From positions 1 through 64,000 of the forward strand of contig JAWWUD010000101.1 in NCBI GenBank assembly GCA_033964015.1: a stretch of DNA of 64,000 bases. Reading direction: 5' to 3'. The notes under the pieces were generated by a model that was not told the DNA's origin, made no database searches, and was given only the letters and a program-made list of their open reading frames with translations. This stretch comes from Scolanthus callimorphus. Taxonomy: Eukaryota > Cnidaria > Anthozoa > Actiniaria > Edwardsiidae. Of this stretch, positions 23,458-37,700 are shown piece after piece. Numbering within the stretch: the first letter of the stretch is position 1; each line of letters opens with the position of its first letter. The position numbers and the translations under genes were made by a program.

Positions 23458-23735
23458 CATTTTTACGCTTGCGTTAAGATAACGTAATGATTGCGTAAAT
23501 ATAAAGTTTACGCATATTTACGTCGTCTTTACTTTTGCGTAAACACAGTCTTTACGCAGCAGTTTCGGGGTTGCGTAAAGCCTGCGTAATGTCCCCGAAA
23601 ATCGCTATCTTTACGCATCACGTAAATGAGCTGAAAGGTCATTTTTACGCAGAATTACGCCAGCCGTAAATCCGTTTAAAAGTGGTATTTACGCACGCCA
23701 CTTTTGCGATTATACGCGTAAATACTAGTTTTATC
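23458..23735. repeat. Island dense in TTTACGC / GCGTAAA
   Basis: In about 280 bases the word TTTACGC, its complement GCGTAAA, or one-base variants occur roughly fifteen times on both strands, with irregular spacing. Pairs such as TTTACGCAG and GCGTAAAG and two copies of CCCCGAAA-type sequence let parts fold back. It is neither a simple tandem repeat nor coding. Confidence 0.6.
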
Positions 23736-24171
23736 TACGGTCTCGGCTTTTCAGTTGCTTCCGTTCAGCTGTATTAATCTTTCGTTATCGCTTTGTAAAT
23801 ACGCTCATCTTGTAGTATATTTTAATAGCACATTAAACAAACGTGACACATAGTATTGGAATGCCATTAAATTTTTAATCTCGGTTTTCACACGGTAGTA
23901 TTTACAAGAAGTGAGCATGCATTAAAATGATATATTTTATGTACATTCTTAGGGATACAGGGGAAGACAACCTGTTGCCGTTGCTAAACAACTAAAATAA
24001 AAAAGCCGTGCTAACGGTTTTACATTCGTTGTCGTAAAATTGCAATATTTTTCTATTTATGTATCATTTTCTATATATGTACTTCAGTCTTCTGCTAGGT
24101 CTTACTAAAAAAACATGTATCATAAATCGAACTGAAACAAAGTAGTTCACGCCAAATTATGGCTAAAAAAG

Positions 24172-24350
24172 TTACACAGTCATTAAGTGTAGCCCATGAC
24201 AACTGCTAATAAACAAAACACGAGCCTCTACGTCTTCGTCCAACCCACTCTCGCCAGAACTCATGTACAATGTACTCATTAGGACTTTACACAGCTTTGT
24301 GCTCAATCTGTCATCCACATCATCATCTTCTGAAATTCGTCTGGCCAGTT
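24172..24350 (-). CDS. Possible terminal exon, hypothetical protein
   Basis: On the - strand a strong acceptor (CTGTGCTTTTCAG) at about 24351 is followed by an open frame to a stop at 24172. It reads KLARRISEDDDVDDRLSTKL, then CKVLMSTLYMSSGESGLDED and EARVLFISS. The acidic and helical character and the good acceptor suggest coding. No upstream exon was found and no domain is recognised. It might belong to a decayed mobile element. Confidence 0.3.
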
Positions 24351-24479
24351 TCTGAAAAGCACAGCATAGAGATAAGCTTGAGGTATAACTAGGGCCTAGA
24401 ATATCAAAACAGTTGTAAGGCCTACAGACATACACCTGCAATTTTGTGCGTGTCGGATAACAGAATCATGACCTTTCGG

Positions 24480-24680
24480 CCCATGTAAAGGGATCTGTGA
24501 TCCAGCAAAATTTGAGGTTTGGGATCCAGAGTATGGATCCGGGTTTCAGAGTACGGGATCCAGGATCCAGAATGAGAGATCCAGGATCCAGAGGTGTGGG
24601 ATGCAGGATCCAGAGCATGGGATCTGGGATCCATGGGTCAGGATCAGGGACCCTTGGGTAGGAATCCCGGATCCAAAACT
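24480..24680 (+). repeat. Imperfect GGATCC-rich minisatellite
   Basis: Around a dozen variants of GGGATCCAGAGTAT or GGATCCAGGATCCAGA follow each other with a period near 18-22 bases. Many BamHI sites (GGATCC) result. ORFs reading this are repeat artefacts. Confidence 0.75.
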
Positions 24681-25045
24681 TCTGTGGATGGGCCAAGACT
24701 TTACATGGGCCAAGACTTTACAAAACAGAACTGTCTTAGTATTGGCCTGGAAATATCAAAATCCTTGGTAATCCCCTTGAGGCGTTGGCCATTAGCAATA
24801 AGCTTATTGACAAGAAATGCACAATCCAAAACAAATCCCTTAACTTTCTACGAATATTGCAAAATATAAGCTATTTTGATTGGCTCTTTGCACAAGATAC
24901 AGATAATAAAAACTAAACAAGATCTAAACAAGCATTGCTACATGACTTCAAAATTCACCTGTTGGATGATTGGCGATTTCACGCAAGAAATTATTGTCAA
25001 TGTTCTTAAACAAGATTGTGATGAAGGATTTTAATCCAGCGTCAT

Positions 25046-25189
25046 TTGACTACAACTACCAGAATCCTTTTCAGTTTCTTTTTCTTATGCAGATCAAAAA
25101 AAATAATAAAAATAAATAAATAATAGCAGAATAGCGTAATTTTCTACACAATAAGCCACCACGCAAAGGTTTCTGGTAGTTGTAGTCAA
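25046..25189. mobile_element. MITE, ~144 bases
   Basis: Terminal inverted repeat TTGACTACAACTACCAGAA (25046-25064) and its complement (25171-25189). The ACTACCAGAATCC core also ends the elements at 29641 and 55026. Confidence 0.7.
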
Positions 25190-25723
25190 CCACCTCATCA
25201 TGCAAATGTAGTATTTGTATTGGCGAGTTGTCTGCTGGCGTTCTCACGGCTGCAATAGTCACGTGACTTGAGAATTGATACATCTTAATGAAATAAATTT
25301 GTTCCTCTTAATGTGTTGAATGCTCGTGAAAGTTTCATGATGATCGGCCCACTGGTTTCTGTTTTATAAGCAGATATGCTATTTTCGGAGTCGTCTGCTA
25401 ACCTCATTACGGTTCTGAAAGTTTCCACTTTATATATGTATCTCAAATTGTACAAAAGTGTTGTTCTGACTGAATGTCAGAAGAACAATACCCAACGTGA
25501 GGTCCTACTCAGTAACATTTTCACTAGCAGTCGCTTTGAATTGTTTGCAGTTGATTATGCCAGATTAATTTGCACAAACATATTGTTTTTTGCCAGGTCA
25601 TGCATACATCCCAACATGAAGCACATGCGAAACAAATATAATTTTGCAAAACAAAAATAATCTATGCATGCTGATGCTCGATGAACTTAGAAGTTGTTTA
25701 TTTGCGGGTTCATAACTGCAGAC

Positions 25724-28700
25724 ATGACACGAAAGCATTCTAAAGTAGAGCCAACAACAGAAGCGATTTCCAAAGAGAAACTCATTCAGGAACAATCGAT
25801 AGCTGTTGATGTAAGTGTAATGTTATAGCTTGAGTAGCCGTCCACAACTTCACAATGTTCGTAGAGCAAATTTTGCTTTTCTTGCAAATAAAACTTGAGG
25901 GAAATTTATAAACTATAAATTTATAAAGTTAGAATCATTAGCAGAATTAGAATGATAATGTTTTGATTGAGAGTTGATGTAACGACGTCAATGTACAAAA
26001 GGTTCATTTACTGTGTGGGACTGTTAACAATCCGGCCTGCGATCAGCACCAACATTCTACCATATCTTGGAGGGTTTTAAAATATGAATTGCTTTAGTTT
26101 AAGCATTATTGGGCACTGAAGCTAGCTTTTATTTCTTCTTGTTTTTAATTCTAAACTATCGTTGCCAAGGAAACCGCTGAGCACCGAAACGTGCATTGCT
26201 TTGAAACATTTGGACTTTCTATTGTCTTACAGGATAAATATAGTCGATCGAGGTCTATGGGGGCATTTTACAATTAAGAATATAATACTTCGGGTTTAAA
26301 CATAATCTGTAATAGAAAACATTATATGGTTGATTGCACTCTCAAACGAATTCTGCTATAAAGCCGCCTACTTACATAACTTATATAATGTCCTAGTGTA
26401 TTTTCTCTTGTAGTTATACCCGGGGGGGGGGGGGGGGAGGGAGGGGGGGACTCCCATATTGTTTGGGCAGGGGTGCTCGTCGTAACTTTTAGGGTTTAAA
26501 ATCAGGCCTCTGGTACCTTTTAGGGCGATTACTTTATTTACACCCACTTCATGGCACTTTGAAATTTTTCAGGCAAGATAAAAAAGAAAGAGAAAAAAGG
26601 AAAAAGTATTCATGGTGGTGAGAACCCTCCAACCCTGTGCAAACTACTTATTTATAACCCAACATCTTACACATGAGTTACAAGAGAGTTCGCAGGTGAA
26701 CATCCTCCTTTTCATTCATTCATAGAGTATGTGAATCATAATGAATATTTATACTAGCTAGCCGCCATCTTGAAGTGGGCGTAAAAATAAAAAAATCGAA
26801 AACTTGCAATATTTTCTAGATAGGTACCTGTTAGAGGTCCGTTCTAGCAAATCACGCAAATCACTACCAGAATGACTATTTCCTTGTGAACGCGCTGGAA
26901 CTGGGCTAAACGCACAAGTAATACCAGGACCAGGACCAGTAACTCCTAAAAGCTAAAAAAAGAGCATCCCAAATAATAATACAACATACAATAACCACTG
27001 GACGGAAAAACGGATTTGCAAAGCAAATGTGGTGAATACCATATTTACCAAAATATAGTCATGCAAATGCGGTATTCCTCACATTTGCTATAGGTTTACA
27101 CCATATTGGGTGGGGGGGGGGGGGGGGGACTCCCATATTTTTTGATCGGGGGTGATCGTCGTATCTTTTAGGGGTTAAAATCATGGAGTTAGGGGTGATC
27201 TTGATTTTCAATAAAATTTTAGGGAATTGGTATCTTTTAGGGCTGAAATAGGTGGCCAAATTGTTTTGTCTCATGGTGGTGCTCCTAAAAACCGTGTAAG
27301 AAAGAGAGATTACTCGATGAGAAGACGATAAATTAAGCAGGATTTTAATCAAACACGGAAATTTATTGAAGGGTATCTTTTACCTGTTACCTGTCTCTTT
27401 CGCGCCTACTTGGCACATAAGGCCTCATCTTTTAGCGTAACAAATTATTTGAGCCACGCCATGTTTGGTATCTTTTAGGGGTGAAACTGAAAATTCCCGA
27501 CGGGGGATACAGGGTTACAAGTTTTATTTTCCACAACAAGCAATACAAAATACAGAAATATAATGGGACTCACCTGTCAATTTTAACTGTCCTTGCGATT
27601 CCTGTTTTAGGGAACTTAGCAGTGCGCCGTAGTCCTCTCTCAGAAAAGCTCGAGGCCACCTTTTACGATGACGTCACGACTGTCTACGAGGGCTTCTTGA
27701 GAGGCTGCAGGACAGCAGGTACTAGTATGATTGTGAAAAAAGAAGGGCCTGTAATTTCAAGATTTGCGGAGTGATAGAGAGACTGTAATTGATGACGTAA
27801 CATTTCAGCATACTGTAAACCTATCAATAATAAGAATTAATAGAACAGAACGGGACAGAACCCCCGTGATGCTTTTTTCGTGTGTTCTCGCCAGCCGTTT
27901 TTTCGATAAATGTGCTCTAACATGCTCTTGATGACATCAACGGCAGAAAATATTCTCTTTTTAACTCTTGTATTTTTTTTTTCAATGATGTGCTTCTTTT
28001 TCATCTAATTCAAGGTGAATCTCCGTGTCTTGGTAAACGTGGACCGCAAAAGGATTCCCCTTTTCAATGGCTGACGTACAACGAGGTACTCCGTTGACTA
28101 TCGCATTTTAAACTATGCAGGCGATCAATTTAGGAAATTTGAGACAACGCAATCAGTAAGCAGATTTATTTCGTACTTACAGGTCCATGAAAAGGCGCAC
28201 AATTTTGGATCAGGCCTAGTCCATCTCGGATGCGAGCCAACACAGGAGACCTTCATTGGAATCTTTGCACCGAATTGCGTCGAGGTAAGATTCAGATCAC
28301 GTGGCATTCATTTGAATACTCTTTCTTTGTTTGGGATGCTTCCATATTAATATATCATTCGGTGCGTAGCAGAAGAAGAAAGAAAGAATACTCATGGGAA
28401 TGCCATGTGAGCTGAAAGTGCCCAAAGCCGAGGAAGTCTATTAGACGCTCCGCCAACAGGACGTTGGTTGAACTGAAAATAAATGATAATCTAAACATGA
28501 GTCTAACAGATGTATACGATTATCAGATTAAAATTCACAGAAACAAATACTTTAATCGGTTGTTTCAACTGCATTGATTCCTTAGCTCAAATAGCGGCAA
28601 TAACGTTTTACCGGGGATATCCTGTTTTCCTTTCCTCTCGATACTAGCCTAAGATTAAAATTAGTTTAGTGATACCGGCAAAGTTAGTCTTACCTAACAA

Positions 28701-31700
28701 TAGCCATTACTAAAATATTTTCACTTCATATGCCACTTGTTCTATTTTCTCTCTTCAGTGGATGGTGACGGACCTAGCGTGCCAAATGTTCTCTATGATC
28801 AGTGTGCCGATTTACGATACCTTGGGATTAGATGCTTGTGTCTATATAATTAATCACGGTAAGATGAACGTGTACCACCATATGGTGAATCCTTTTAGCG
28901 TTCGTTGCCTTATTGTGATTCAAATTGAAATTCTAGCCTGAAGTAGAGTCTACCGTTGACCAACAATACATTGGTCAACATTGAACGTGATAGACTGAAA
29001 ACTGTCAATCATGAGTGACGCATCTTTAAAAACCTTCCTGTACAAAAGGTATATTGCACCAACTAGGATTATCATCAAAACTGAAACTGTTAACAATTAT
29101 TTGTTTTGCCGAATTTTTCGGCCATGTTTAATGGCCTTCATCAGGGCAACCAACTAGAGATGCACAAACCAGTAAAGTTTCCCTTTCCTTTCAGCTGACA
29201 TCGAGACAATAGTCTGTCATCCTTCAAAGCTTTTGATCTTGATTGAGAACGCCAGTAGCATATCCAACGTGAAGCGCATTGTATTGCTTGGAGACGTTAC
29301 AGAAGAGCAGCAAGGAAGTACACAACAACAATCTACCATTCAAGTAGTCAGTTTCTGCGAAGTAGAGGTACACAAGCAATATTTGAAACTTAGTCTCTGC
29401 TCTGTCGTTGTAGTTTCCCTCAACCTAAATAGAATAAGATGAAAAAATGTCATGATACACTGTAAACATCAAAAAGTCATTTGTTTTTAATATCCAGTTG
29501 GGAAGCTGAAAATGTGTTTGCCGAACAGGAAAAAAAGCGACGACAACGATGCAATGCGCAGCTGCAACGAATCCACATCCTTTATTGAAAAACTCAGCTA
29601 AACACCCTGAATTGTTTTAATTCTCGAGTCCCTTTATTACACTTGATACCACTAATCCCAGAATAGTTTTCGTAGTTCCTTTTGTTTGCCTCAATTAACA
29701 CATTATCTTGCAGCTCCCAAAGGACCTCAAACTTTTGAATAACAAAACGAATACGATGAGGATTCGGGTAGTATTTTTGGTAGTATTGATGGTGACTATT
29801 GGTTATTCATGGGTTAACGACTTTTCGAGCGCATTGTTTACAAATGCACGCATGCGCTGACAGTACAATAAAAGATAATCTTTTAAATAACAATTCGAGT
29901 TAATTGTACCGCCAGAAAGTGCGCGTATTTTTAGCAAAACACGAAATAATAGTCTCTAACACAGAAATCTTACTCTCCTATTATAGGAAACTGGAAAGAC
30001 GAACAAGAAAGAGAAGAATGTAAGTGTGATTTTCTATCAGTTTACCTTAAAATAAACATATCATCAATAAAATATATAGAGAGTTCCAAAAGTTCCAAAA
30101 GTCTTAGGCCAACCGAAAGCCCAGCCACGCGGATCAAAAATTGATCCACAGGAGTTTTGTCAGAAAATTGATTAGATTTGAATTTAAAAAATTGACAAAA
30201 ACTTCCAACGCATAACTCATCAATAAATATATATATATTTGTTTCAGCCACCAAATCCCGATGATATTTACGCCATCTCTTATACAAGTGGCACTACAGG
30301 TACCTTTACATAAACTTACCTTGACTTTACGGATCGTTTTCACGAATGGTAAACTGTAAAATGGTAAAATTTCCCGTCCCGAAATTAAGTTTCAGTCGCT
30401 GAACATGTGCTTCGTCGGGTGATCAAAGCTTATTCATGTTCGTCTCAGCCTGAGAGTTATTAGACTGGGCGTTACAAAAGAAATTCTTAACCCCAAATGA
30501 TAACAAATCAGGCATGAGAATTTTGTTTTCTTTGGCCACCCAATTAATAGCGCGAGTCACCCTAGGTGTGGATATCCGACGCCCCCAAGAGTATAGGAAA
30601 AAAGTTTATTTTTTCATTTTAATATCCATAAGGGATAGTACGGTCATACCTGTATATTTTGAGAGGGAATCCCACCAAGAAATCCTATTAAATGTATTCA
30701 TTTATTGATGATCTTCAAAAACAGGAACACCCAAGGGCGTTATCCAGACTCACGCAAACCAAGTAGCATGCTCTGCGGGCGTGTTAAATCACTATAAGTC
30801 AGTAAGTGCCGTTAATAAAATGAACTGTTATATAAACGTACAGCCAATCAGCAAGGCAGCGCAAGCGCTAAATGTGCTCCGGGACGCAAATTGGGGGGTC
30901 AGCCTCAGTGTAAGAACCGTTCCAAGAGTATACCTTTGTGTTCATTTGTGATTACATCATTAAAGAAGCTTTGTGAGGCAATTCGTGAATAATGCACACG
31001 TTCTTACACCGGGATGGAGTCTCAGGTAATGAAAGGTAACAATACTGATTTGCAAATATTATTTATTACTATTATTATCATGATTTATCAATATTATGCA
31101 AAAAAGAGGACGAGAAGCCGAAGTTTCAGTGTCTCCATGACACTGATCAAGAGTGAATTTCATTGTGCGAGGCTAACGGTTCTCAAAACGTAGCGCACTA
31201 GCTCCTACATAAACACTTTGGCACGTACAGAGGCCGTTTGCTCATTAAAAGACTAGTCTATGCGTGCGTAAAGTAAATTAACCATTTTTGTAGATGCACG
31301 TGTTTAAGCTTACACTTGCACCGTACCTTTTCGATTTTTTCCGAATATCCGATTTTTAACTGCAAATATCACGAGAAATAACTTGCGTATCGAAAAGATA
31401 AGCCTCTCATCACACCCCACTGGCGAATAGCAAGACTTTTTCGCAATATACTCAGGGGCCTTAATACGCGCTTCGTGAAAACAGGAGAAGAGAATCAGTG
31501 AGTGGTACCACCCGATACCCAACACCCATTTTAACCGTTACCTCGTTCATTTTCAGGCTAATATGGTTCTATCACCGGCCGATAGCCACCTGTCATTCCT
31601 GCCGCTGGCGCACACATACGAGAAGTTACTACACGTAAGTCGATCTAGCCTGCGTCAGAAGAGAAGCCTGAAGTTCAATGATTTGGTCGTGTGAAGTATG

Positions 31701-34700
31701 GGGAGCGAAAATGGAGAGACGGGAGAGGGATGTTCTCGCCCCATACTTCGCGCGGCCACATCATCGAAAATCTCCAACTTCAAGCTTCTCTGCTCCCTGA
31801 AACCCCACAGAAACGCTTGCTACGCGGGCTAAAGTCGATCCACAGTTAGGGAGGGGAAAGGACCACAACTTTTGTCGACACTGTTGGCAAAATTTTATGA
31901 ACGAAATTCTGAAAAATATACAAACTGGATAACTATGAAGAATGGGCAAGTTAACCAAATTATGAATAAGTCAAATTCTGGCGACGTGGAAGGCAATAGA
32001 TAAGAAACATCGTAACTACTGATAAGCTTGAAATTTTCAGGAGTGACAACTAGTTGTGAGTCAATATGTTTCTTTCTAATTACCACTATCATTTCCCTTT
32101 TTTATGGCTTTGGATAGACATTCCTACTACAGGTAGGAGCGCGGATTGGCTACTACCGTGGAGATATTAGACTGTTAATGGAAGACATACAAGAACTTAA
32201 GTGAGTATATTGAGACTGAGATACAGACAGAAAGATATAGCTCATCCCTAAGATACGGACTGCATGTATGCTATTAACAATAATAAGTGTCCATCTCCAG
32301 GTTAGATCCAGCTGCTTGGTCTTCTCAACCGACAGACGCACATATAGACAGACGGGCAAACGCACGCTAATATCATTCTAAATCATTCCTTGTAGGCCTA
32401 CAATTTTTGCTGCCGTTCCACGCCTCCTCAACAGGATATATGACAAGGTAGCACTCGCAATGATGGCTTTTTCAGACTTGTCTAACTACTCTTTCTTAGC
32501 TTGCCTAGCTGCATAGCCTTCTTAGATTGGACATTACGTTTTTTTGTCGGTTTTTGAGCATTTGTTTAATCATCACTGAATCAACAAATCCATAAAACTT
32601 GCTTCATAAAGGAACGTTCTGACTTTAGAATCACAAAATTGCCTGAAGTTTGTGAAATAGGAATTCAGGAATGGCATAATAAGTAAAGTAAACAATTTAT
32701 GAAATTCTGATCGTTCTGATAACGCGTGTTAATATTTTCATAGCTAACTAGAATGCTTGTGATTTGACATGCTTGTGTGTAAGTATAGATTGTAACACTC
32801 GTTGAAGTGGCTTCTCTTTTGCTGACTCAGGTTATAGGGCAGGTATCCCGGAGCTGGTTCAAGTCATGGTTGTTTAAGAAGGCCCTGAAGTCAAAAGAAG
32901 CTGACCTCAAGACGTTAGTAATCAATCGCGTTACTTTTGAAATAAATTTCGAAAGAAAATGTATTTTTACGTTCTCTACTTGAGAAAGGCATTACAAAGA
33001 AATGGCTAATGCTTGACAGTTTATAGCAATCATTCGCAAATTCCAGAACCACTAATTTCAGTGGCGCCAGTGAATGAGCCAAAGAAGCTTCAGGAAAAAT
33101 GTCTTGAACATATTGTACAACCAATATTTTGCTTTTAACGAGAAAGGGCTCCAAGGTTGAAGAAAATAATATGATTTAGTTATTTGACAATTTGGAATTC
33201 TAGGAATATCATACGAGATGACACCATCTGGGATAAACTGGTCTTCAAAAAAATTCGGGTACGTAAGCATTATCTTCTGGTTCTAAAAATCAACAGTAAT
33301 TAATTTACAACTCTATGACATCATTTTTTGAAAATCTCGGAATTAGATGTCATTGCAAAGAAAGATTGGAAGCCGAGTTACTTTTATTGAAACAAAAGCT
33401 TTGGTATAACCTTGCGAACACCAATGCTGAAAGCTTACTGAATTAGATCTGAATGTCAACAGTTTGAAAAAGAATTAACTGAGCCTCAAAGCCTCCACAG
33501 GACTTTCAAGCCTGGTGATTTTGCTTTTACACTCCCATAATACCTTACGAAACATGAATCCGTGTATAATAGTAATATGACTGCGTGGACAAGTCAGTCT
33601 CCCGTCAGTTGCCGATCCATTTTCGTATCTCCTGGGGAACATTATGCTTCATGCCTGTCAGCGAAATTGACGACTTGATCTGCACATAACACCAACCCTC
33701 GCCCGGGTAAGGTTAAAATAATTGTTGGACTATGACATATATAACATATGAGAGCAACACCAACAACCTACTCATTTTTGCAAGCCTCGCGCCGCTTAAG
33801 ATGGCGAATGGCAAATGACATCATTTCAGACATATATTATGGTAAAAAACGTTCCACCATTGGTACGCAGTATCAGTCTAAACGTTGTCAAAATAAAGGC
33901 TTTTTAAAAATAGCACGATAAACTCATAAATCACCCAAAAGTACGTGTAAAAAGTAAGTATGCTTTCGAATGGGGGCTGTATTTTATTTTGCCCCTTTGA
34001 TACAACTGCATACAAATTATTCACATTTTGGCTGTGATAGCCTGTGACACCTTCGTCTCCTGACGTCAAAAGCCCTGCAGTTGGTAAAACTTTCTGACTT
34101 TCATTTTCTTACTTTCTATTTTAGTTAATGTTTGGAGGCAAGATGAGGGCCATGTCATCTGGTGCGGCACCTCTCTCAGCTAATGTCATGATGTTCTACA
34201 AATGTGCAATGGGGAAATGTTTGGTAGGTATTGCATACAAATTCCCTTTCGTTCGGGGAAGGCTCACGAGACCAAAACAGAGAAAAATCCTGTTGCCTAG
34301 AATGACTGGATAAGCTAAATCTATTTTTCTTATTGTCTGTGGATATGTACATAAAATACTAATTAAATGAAGAGATGTTAGATATATTGAACGTTCCAAG
34401 AGCTGTAAAAACGGTGTATAATGATGTACCAAAATTGCCAATCTATTGCCATTCACTATAGTCCAACTTCCCCAAGCGTCCCCCCATTGAGCTGACTATT
34501 CAATTCAATATTACATTATTGATTTTATTGTTCATTCAAAGAATGCATTCGGAAATCGAATATTCAATATTTTAAATTTTGAAAATTCAAATACGAGCCC
34601 CGAATAAACAGAGACGTTTCCAGAGTTGAAAATCAAATATTGGATTCCCGAATGCATTCTTGGAATGGCCAATAATGAATTATGAAATCAATAATCAAGT

Positions 34701-37700
34701 TTAGGGGGTACGCTTGAGTTAGTTTGGCTGTAATGCTCTCTGTTTTTGTACACATGTTGAACTTGTGTTACTCTGCAGGTTATGGAAGGGTATGGACAAA
34801 CCGAGACAACGGCAGCTTGTGCTCTCCAGTTTGGACATGACGTGACGGCTGGTAAGTTAACCACATGAGCAACGAAATGGGGAACTTTTAGATAACAAAC
34901 GGATTAATATGCCTTATAACATAGCCACATTCTAACGCGCGCTCTGAATAGATGGTTCATAGAGGTGGCTCAGGCTGACGTCACCGTCTTTGTATAAAGG
35001 TTTGCAGGAAAAATGTTTCTCGCCGTTTTTTTTTCGTTTAAAACTCAACTAAAGTTTGTTTTAAATGGCAATAATGACCCCCAAGCTTTGATTTTGGGTT
35101 TCTCGATGACTTTGAGGAATTAGAAAACGAGCCAGGGATATTTGCAGAAACATCGGAAACAGCGATAGACAACCAGACCAGTGATGACAACAATCGCTTC
35201 CCAAATTTATCCAAGCGTGATTTGGTGAAAATACTAGAGGAAAAACACTAACTGGTGTGTTTCGCCGTTCATAGGTAAGTTTGAAAATTGAAACATAACT
35301 TCGTTTAATATAATAAGCTATATCTTGATGTTTTACAAGCAAATAGGTAACACAATTTAAAGTACATTGTAATGGTAATAGAATGTTACAAGATATCAAC
35401 AATGCATACAAATACCTGGTTTTCGGAGACATGGTTTAAAAACTATTTCGACGTAACTAGAAGTATTGTTGTGAAAATAAGTCAATGGAGTACCTTTTTC
35501 CCTGTTTTTGACAGCATGGTGCAAGGAGAATAGAAGTCGAATGTACAAACACAACTTGAGGACATGACTATATCGGCCAGCTAGACGCCATATTTAACGC
35601 AGAAGCCAGGAAGAGAGAGATGGCAAAAAGACCCTCATTGGATTCCGCCATAGCATCAAGACATCATCCGACATTCTCCAGAAATCATAAGATTTCCAGT
35701 GATCCAAGGGTTGCAAGTTCCAACAAGATGCTTGATGCACATTACTAGTTCAGTTGAAGAAACTCGGAAAGGAGAACAGCCAGCACAAGCCTACACTCGA
35801 GGATGAAGACCTGGAGAAGCACAGAACCTCGCATGCGCTCTCTCTCACAAACCCTCTGTCCCTCCTTCGGAATGTCTGCTGTATTTCTGCAGACGAAGCC
35901 GTGCAGGGCAACAAGACATCCAGCTTCAAACTTGATGTCGATGCGAGCGGGAGAAACTATGTGACTATGGCTCACGACAAGTCTCCAAGCATCATCCAGG
36001 TGGCCTCAAAGATACCAACAACATAAAAACGTATGTCAGGATGAACGAATCGGACAACTCGAATGACGGCTACAAAGCAGTGGAGCTTTATCTGTCCAAG
36101 CTGAACTGAAATGATACCGCATTCTTCCAATATGCAAGCCGAAACTGGGCGTCCGCCGCTCCCGTGTCGTATGACAACTAACCACTCGGGATCAAATCAA
36201 TAAACTCAATAACATGATGGAAGAGATCAGTCAATCGGCACAACCAGCATTACGGCCACATCTGGGCAAGGAAATGAGCAAAGCTTGGTTCACTATAACA
36301 CGCGCCCTTCGTTCTCTCATCTTCTTCATTGCAGCGAAGTACTTTCTAGCAGTATCCGAGGGTCCACGGCATTAATTCCAGCAAGCGAAGGATCAATGGT
36401 GGCAGCTCCAGCTCCACATTTGTGGAAAATCAGCATAAGTCGACAATGCCGCGTGATTTCGACTCCATTTTTGACAACTGCACCGCGAGTACCTAAACTA
36501 ATTGACTTGTAAGCCCCATATTTCTCTGAACTCTGCATTATTTGAAAGAACAGACCTAATATTGACTTTTTGCTTGATTCTAGAGGTGGAAATTATTACT
36601 GTATGACTTTTTAAAAGTGTTTTGGGACATTTATGTCATTCTCTTGTGAAAGCATGCCAGAAATAAACGTACAAGTCGTTCTTTTTTTGTCTGCGCGCGC
36701 ATACTTGGGAGAATTTGATTTTTGATCAGAGAGAAAAAAAGCGCCTTTTCAGAGCGTTAACATGTCTCGGTATGTTATATAAGCAATATTTAGCTGTGCG
36801 TCCATCCACTTCAGGATACTTTTGGATGATTGGGAGAGCACTCAGCTAGCTAGAGATCTCATACGCTTTCTTCTTGCTCTCCCAACTCATCCGCCTATTT
36901 TTTTTTTCCGGCACGGCGTACTGGTCACTTTCACGAGGAAAGGTCGACCAGGACTACCCTGGGTACCAGATTCGCCAACTTCAATCGTGTACTAAACGCA
37001 TAGTTCACTGAAAACGAGTGAAGCTTGGAGACTGTGGTATCAAGGGACTGACTGAGTATCCAGGGATCGACCGACTGGTCATTGATTGATTGATTGATTG
37101 ATTAATTGGTTAATGTATGCATGAGTGAGTGTCTGTCTGACTTCTTGATATCAACAACAACACGTTGTTGCCTGTTTCATCAGGTCACGTTGGAGCTCCC
37201 ATGGTTTGTAATCATGTCAAGCTTGTTGATGTCCCAGAGCAAAACTACTTCGCAAAAGATTTCAAGGGCGAGGTAACGAGAAAGCATAATTTTTAGATGA
37301 TTAGCTTAAGGATTAGCGGCATTGATAAGTAGAGAAGGGGGGTAAATCCCAGATGATAGACCCTTTTCGAAATATATAATGACGGGGGACTTACCCCTAG
37401 TTTGAAATGAAATGTATTATTTTAAAATGTGTTCGACAGACCAGAAATTGGAAAGATTGTTTGGTTATTCTTTTGAAAATGAAAACAATGAATGTTAACG
37501 TCAAACGCGGAGAATTTAGGCATTGTCATATATTTCGAAAAGGGTCTATAATTGGAATTAGTATATACTACACGGGAACCTCCATAGATCGTGCGTTTTG
37601 ATTGGTTCGCTATCTCGGGATATTGCCACAATATTCCGAGATCGAGAGCATTATCCCGAGATTGAGAAGCCCGAGTGCAAGTGGTTCGGATATTTTTACT

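Noticed and set aside
24422..24869. ORFs on both strands rich in Asp-Pro-Gly-Ser-type repeats
   Set aside because: They are translations of the GGATCC minisatellite.
26233..26252. A possible 20-base micro-exon between ACSL exons 1 and 2 (acceptor TCTTACAG, donor GAG/GTCTAT)
   Set aside because: Its length gives the wrong phase for exon 2, so it does not solve the junction problem.
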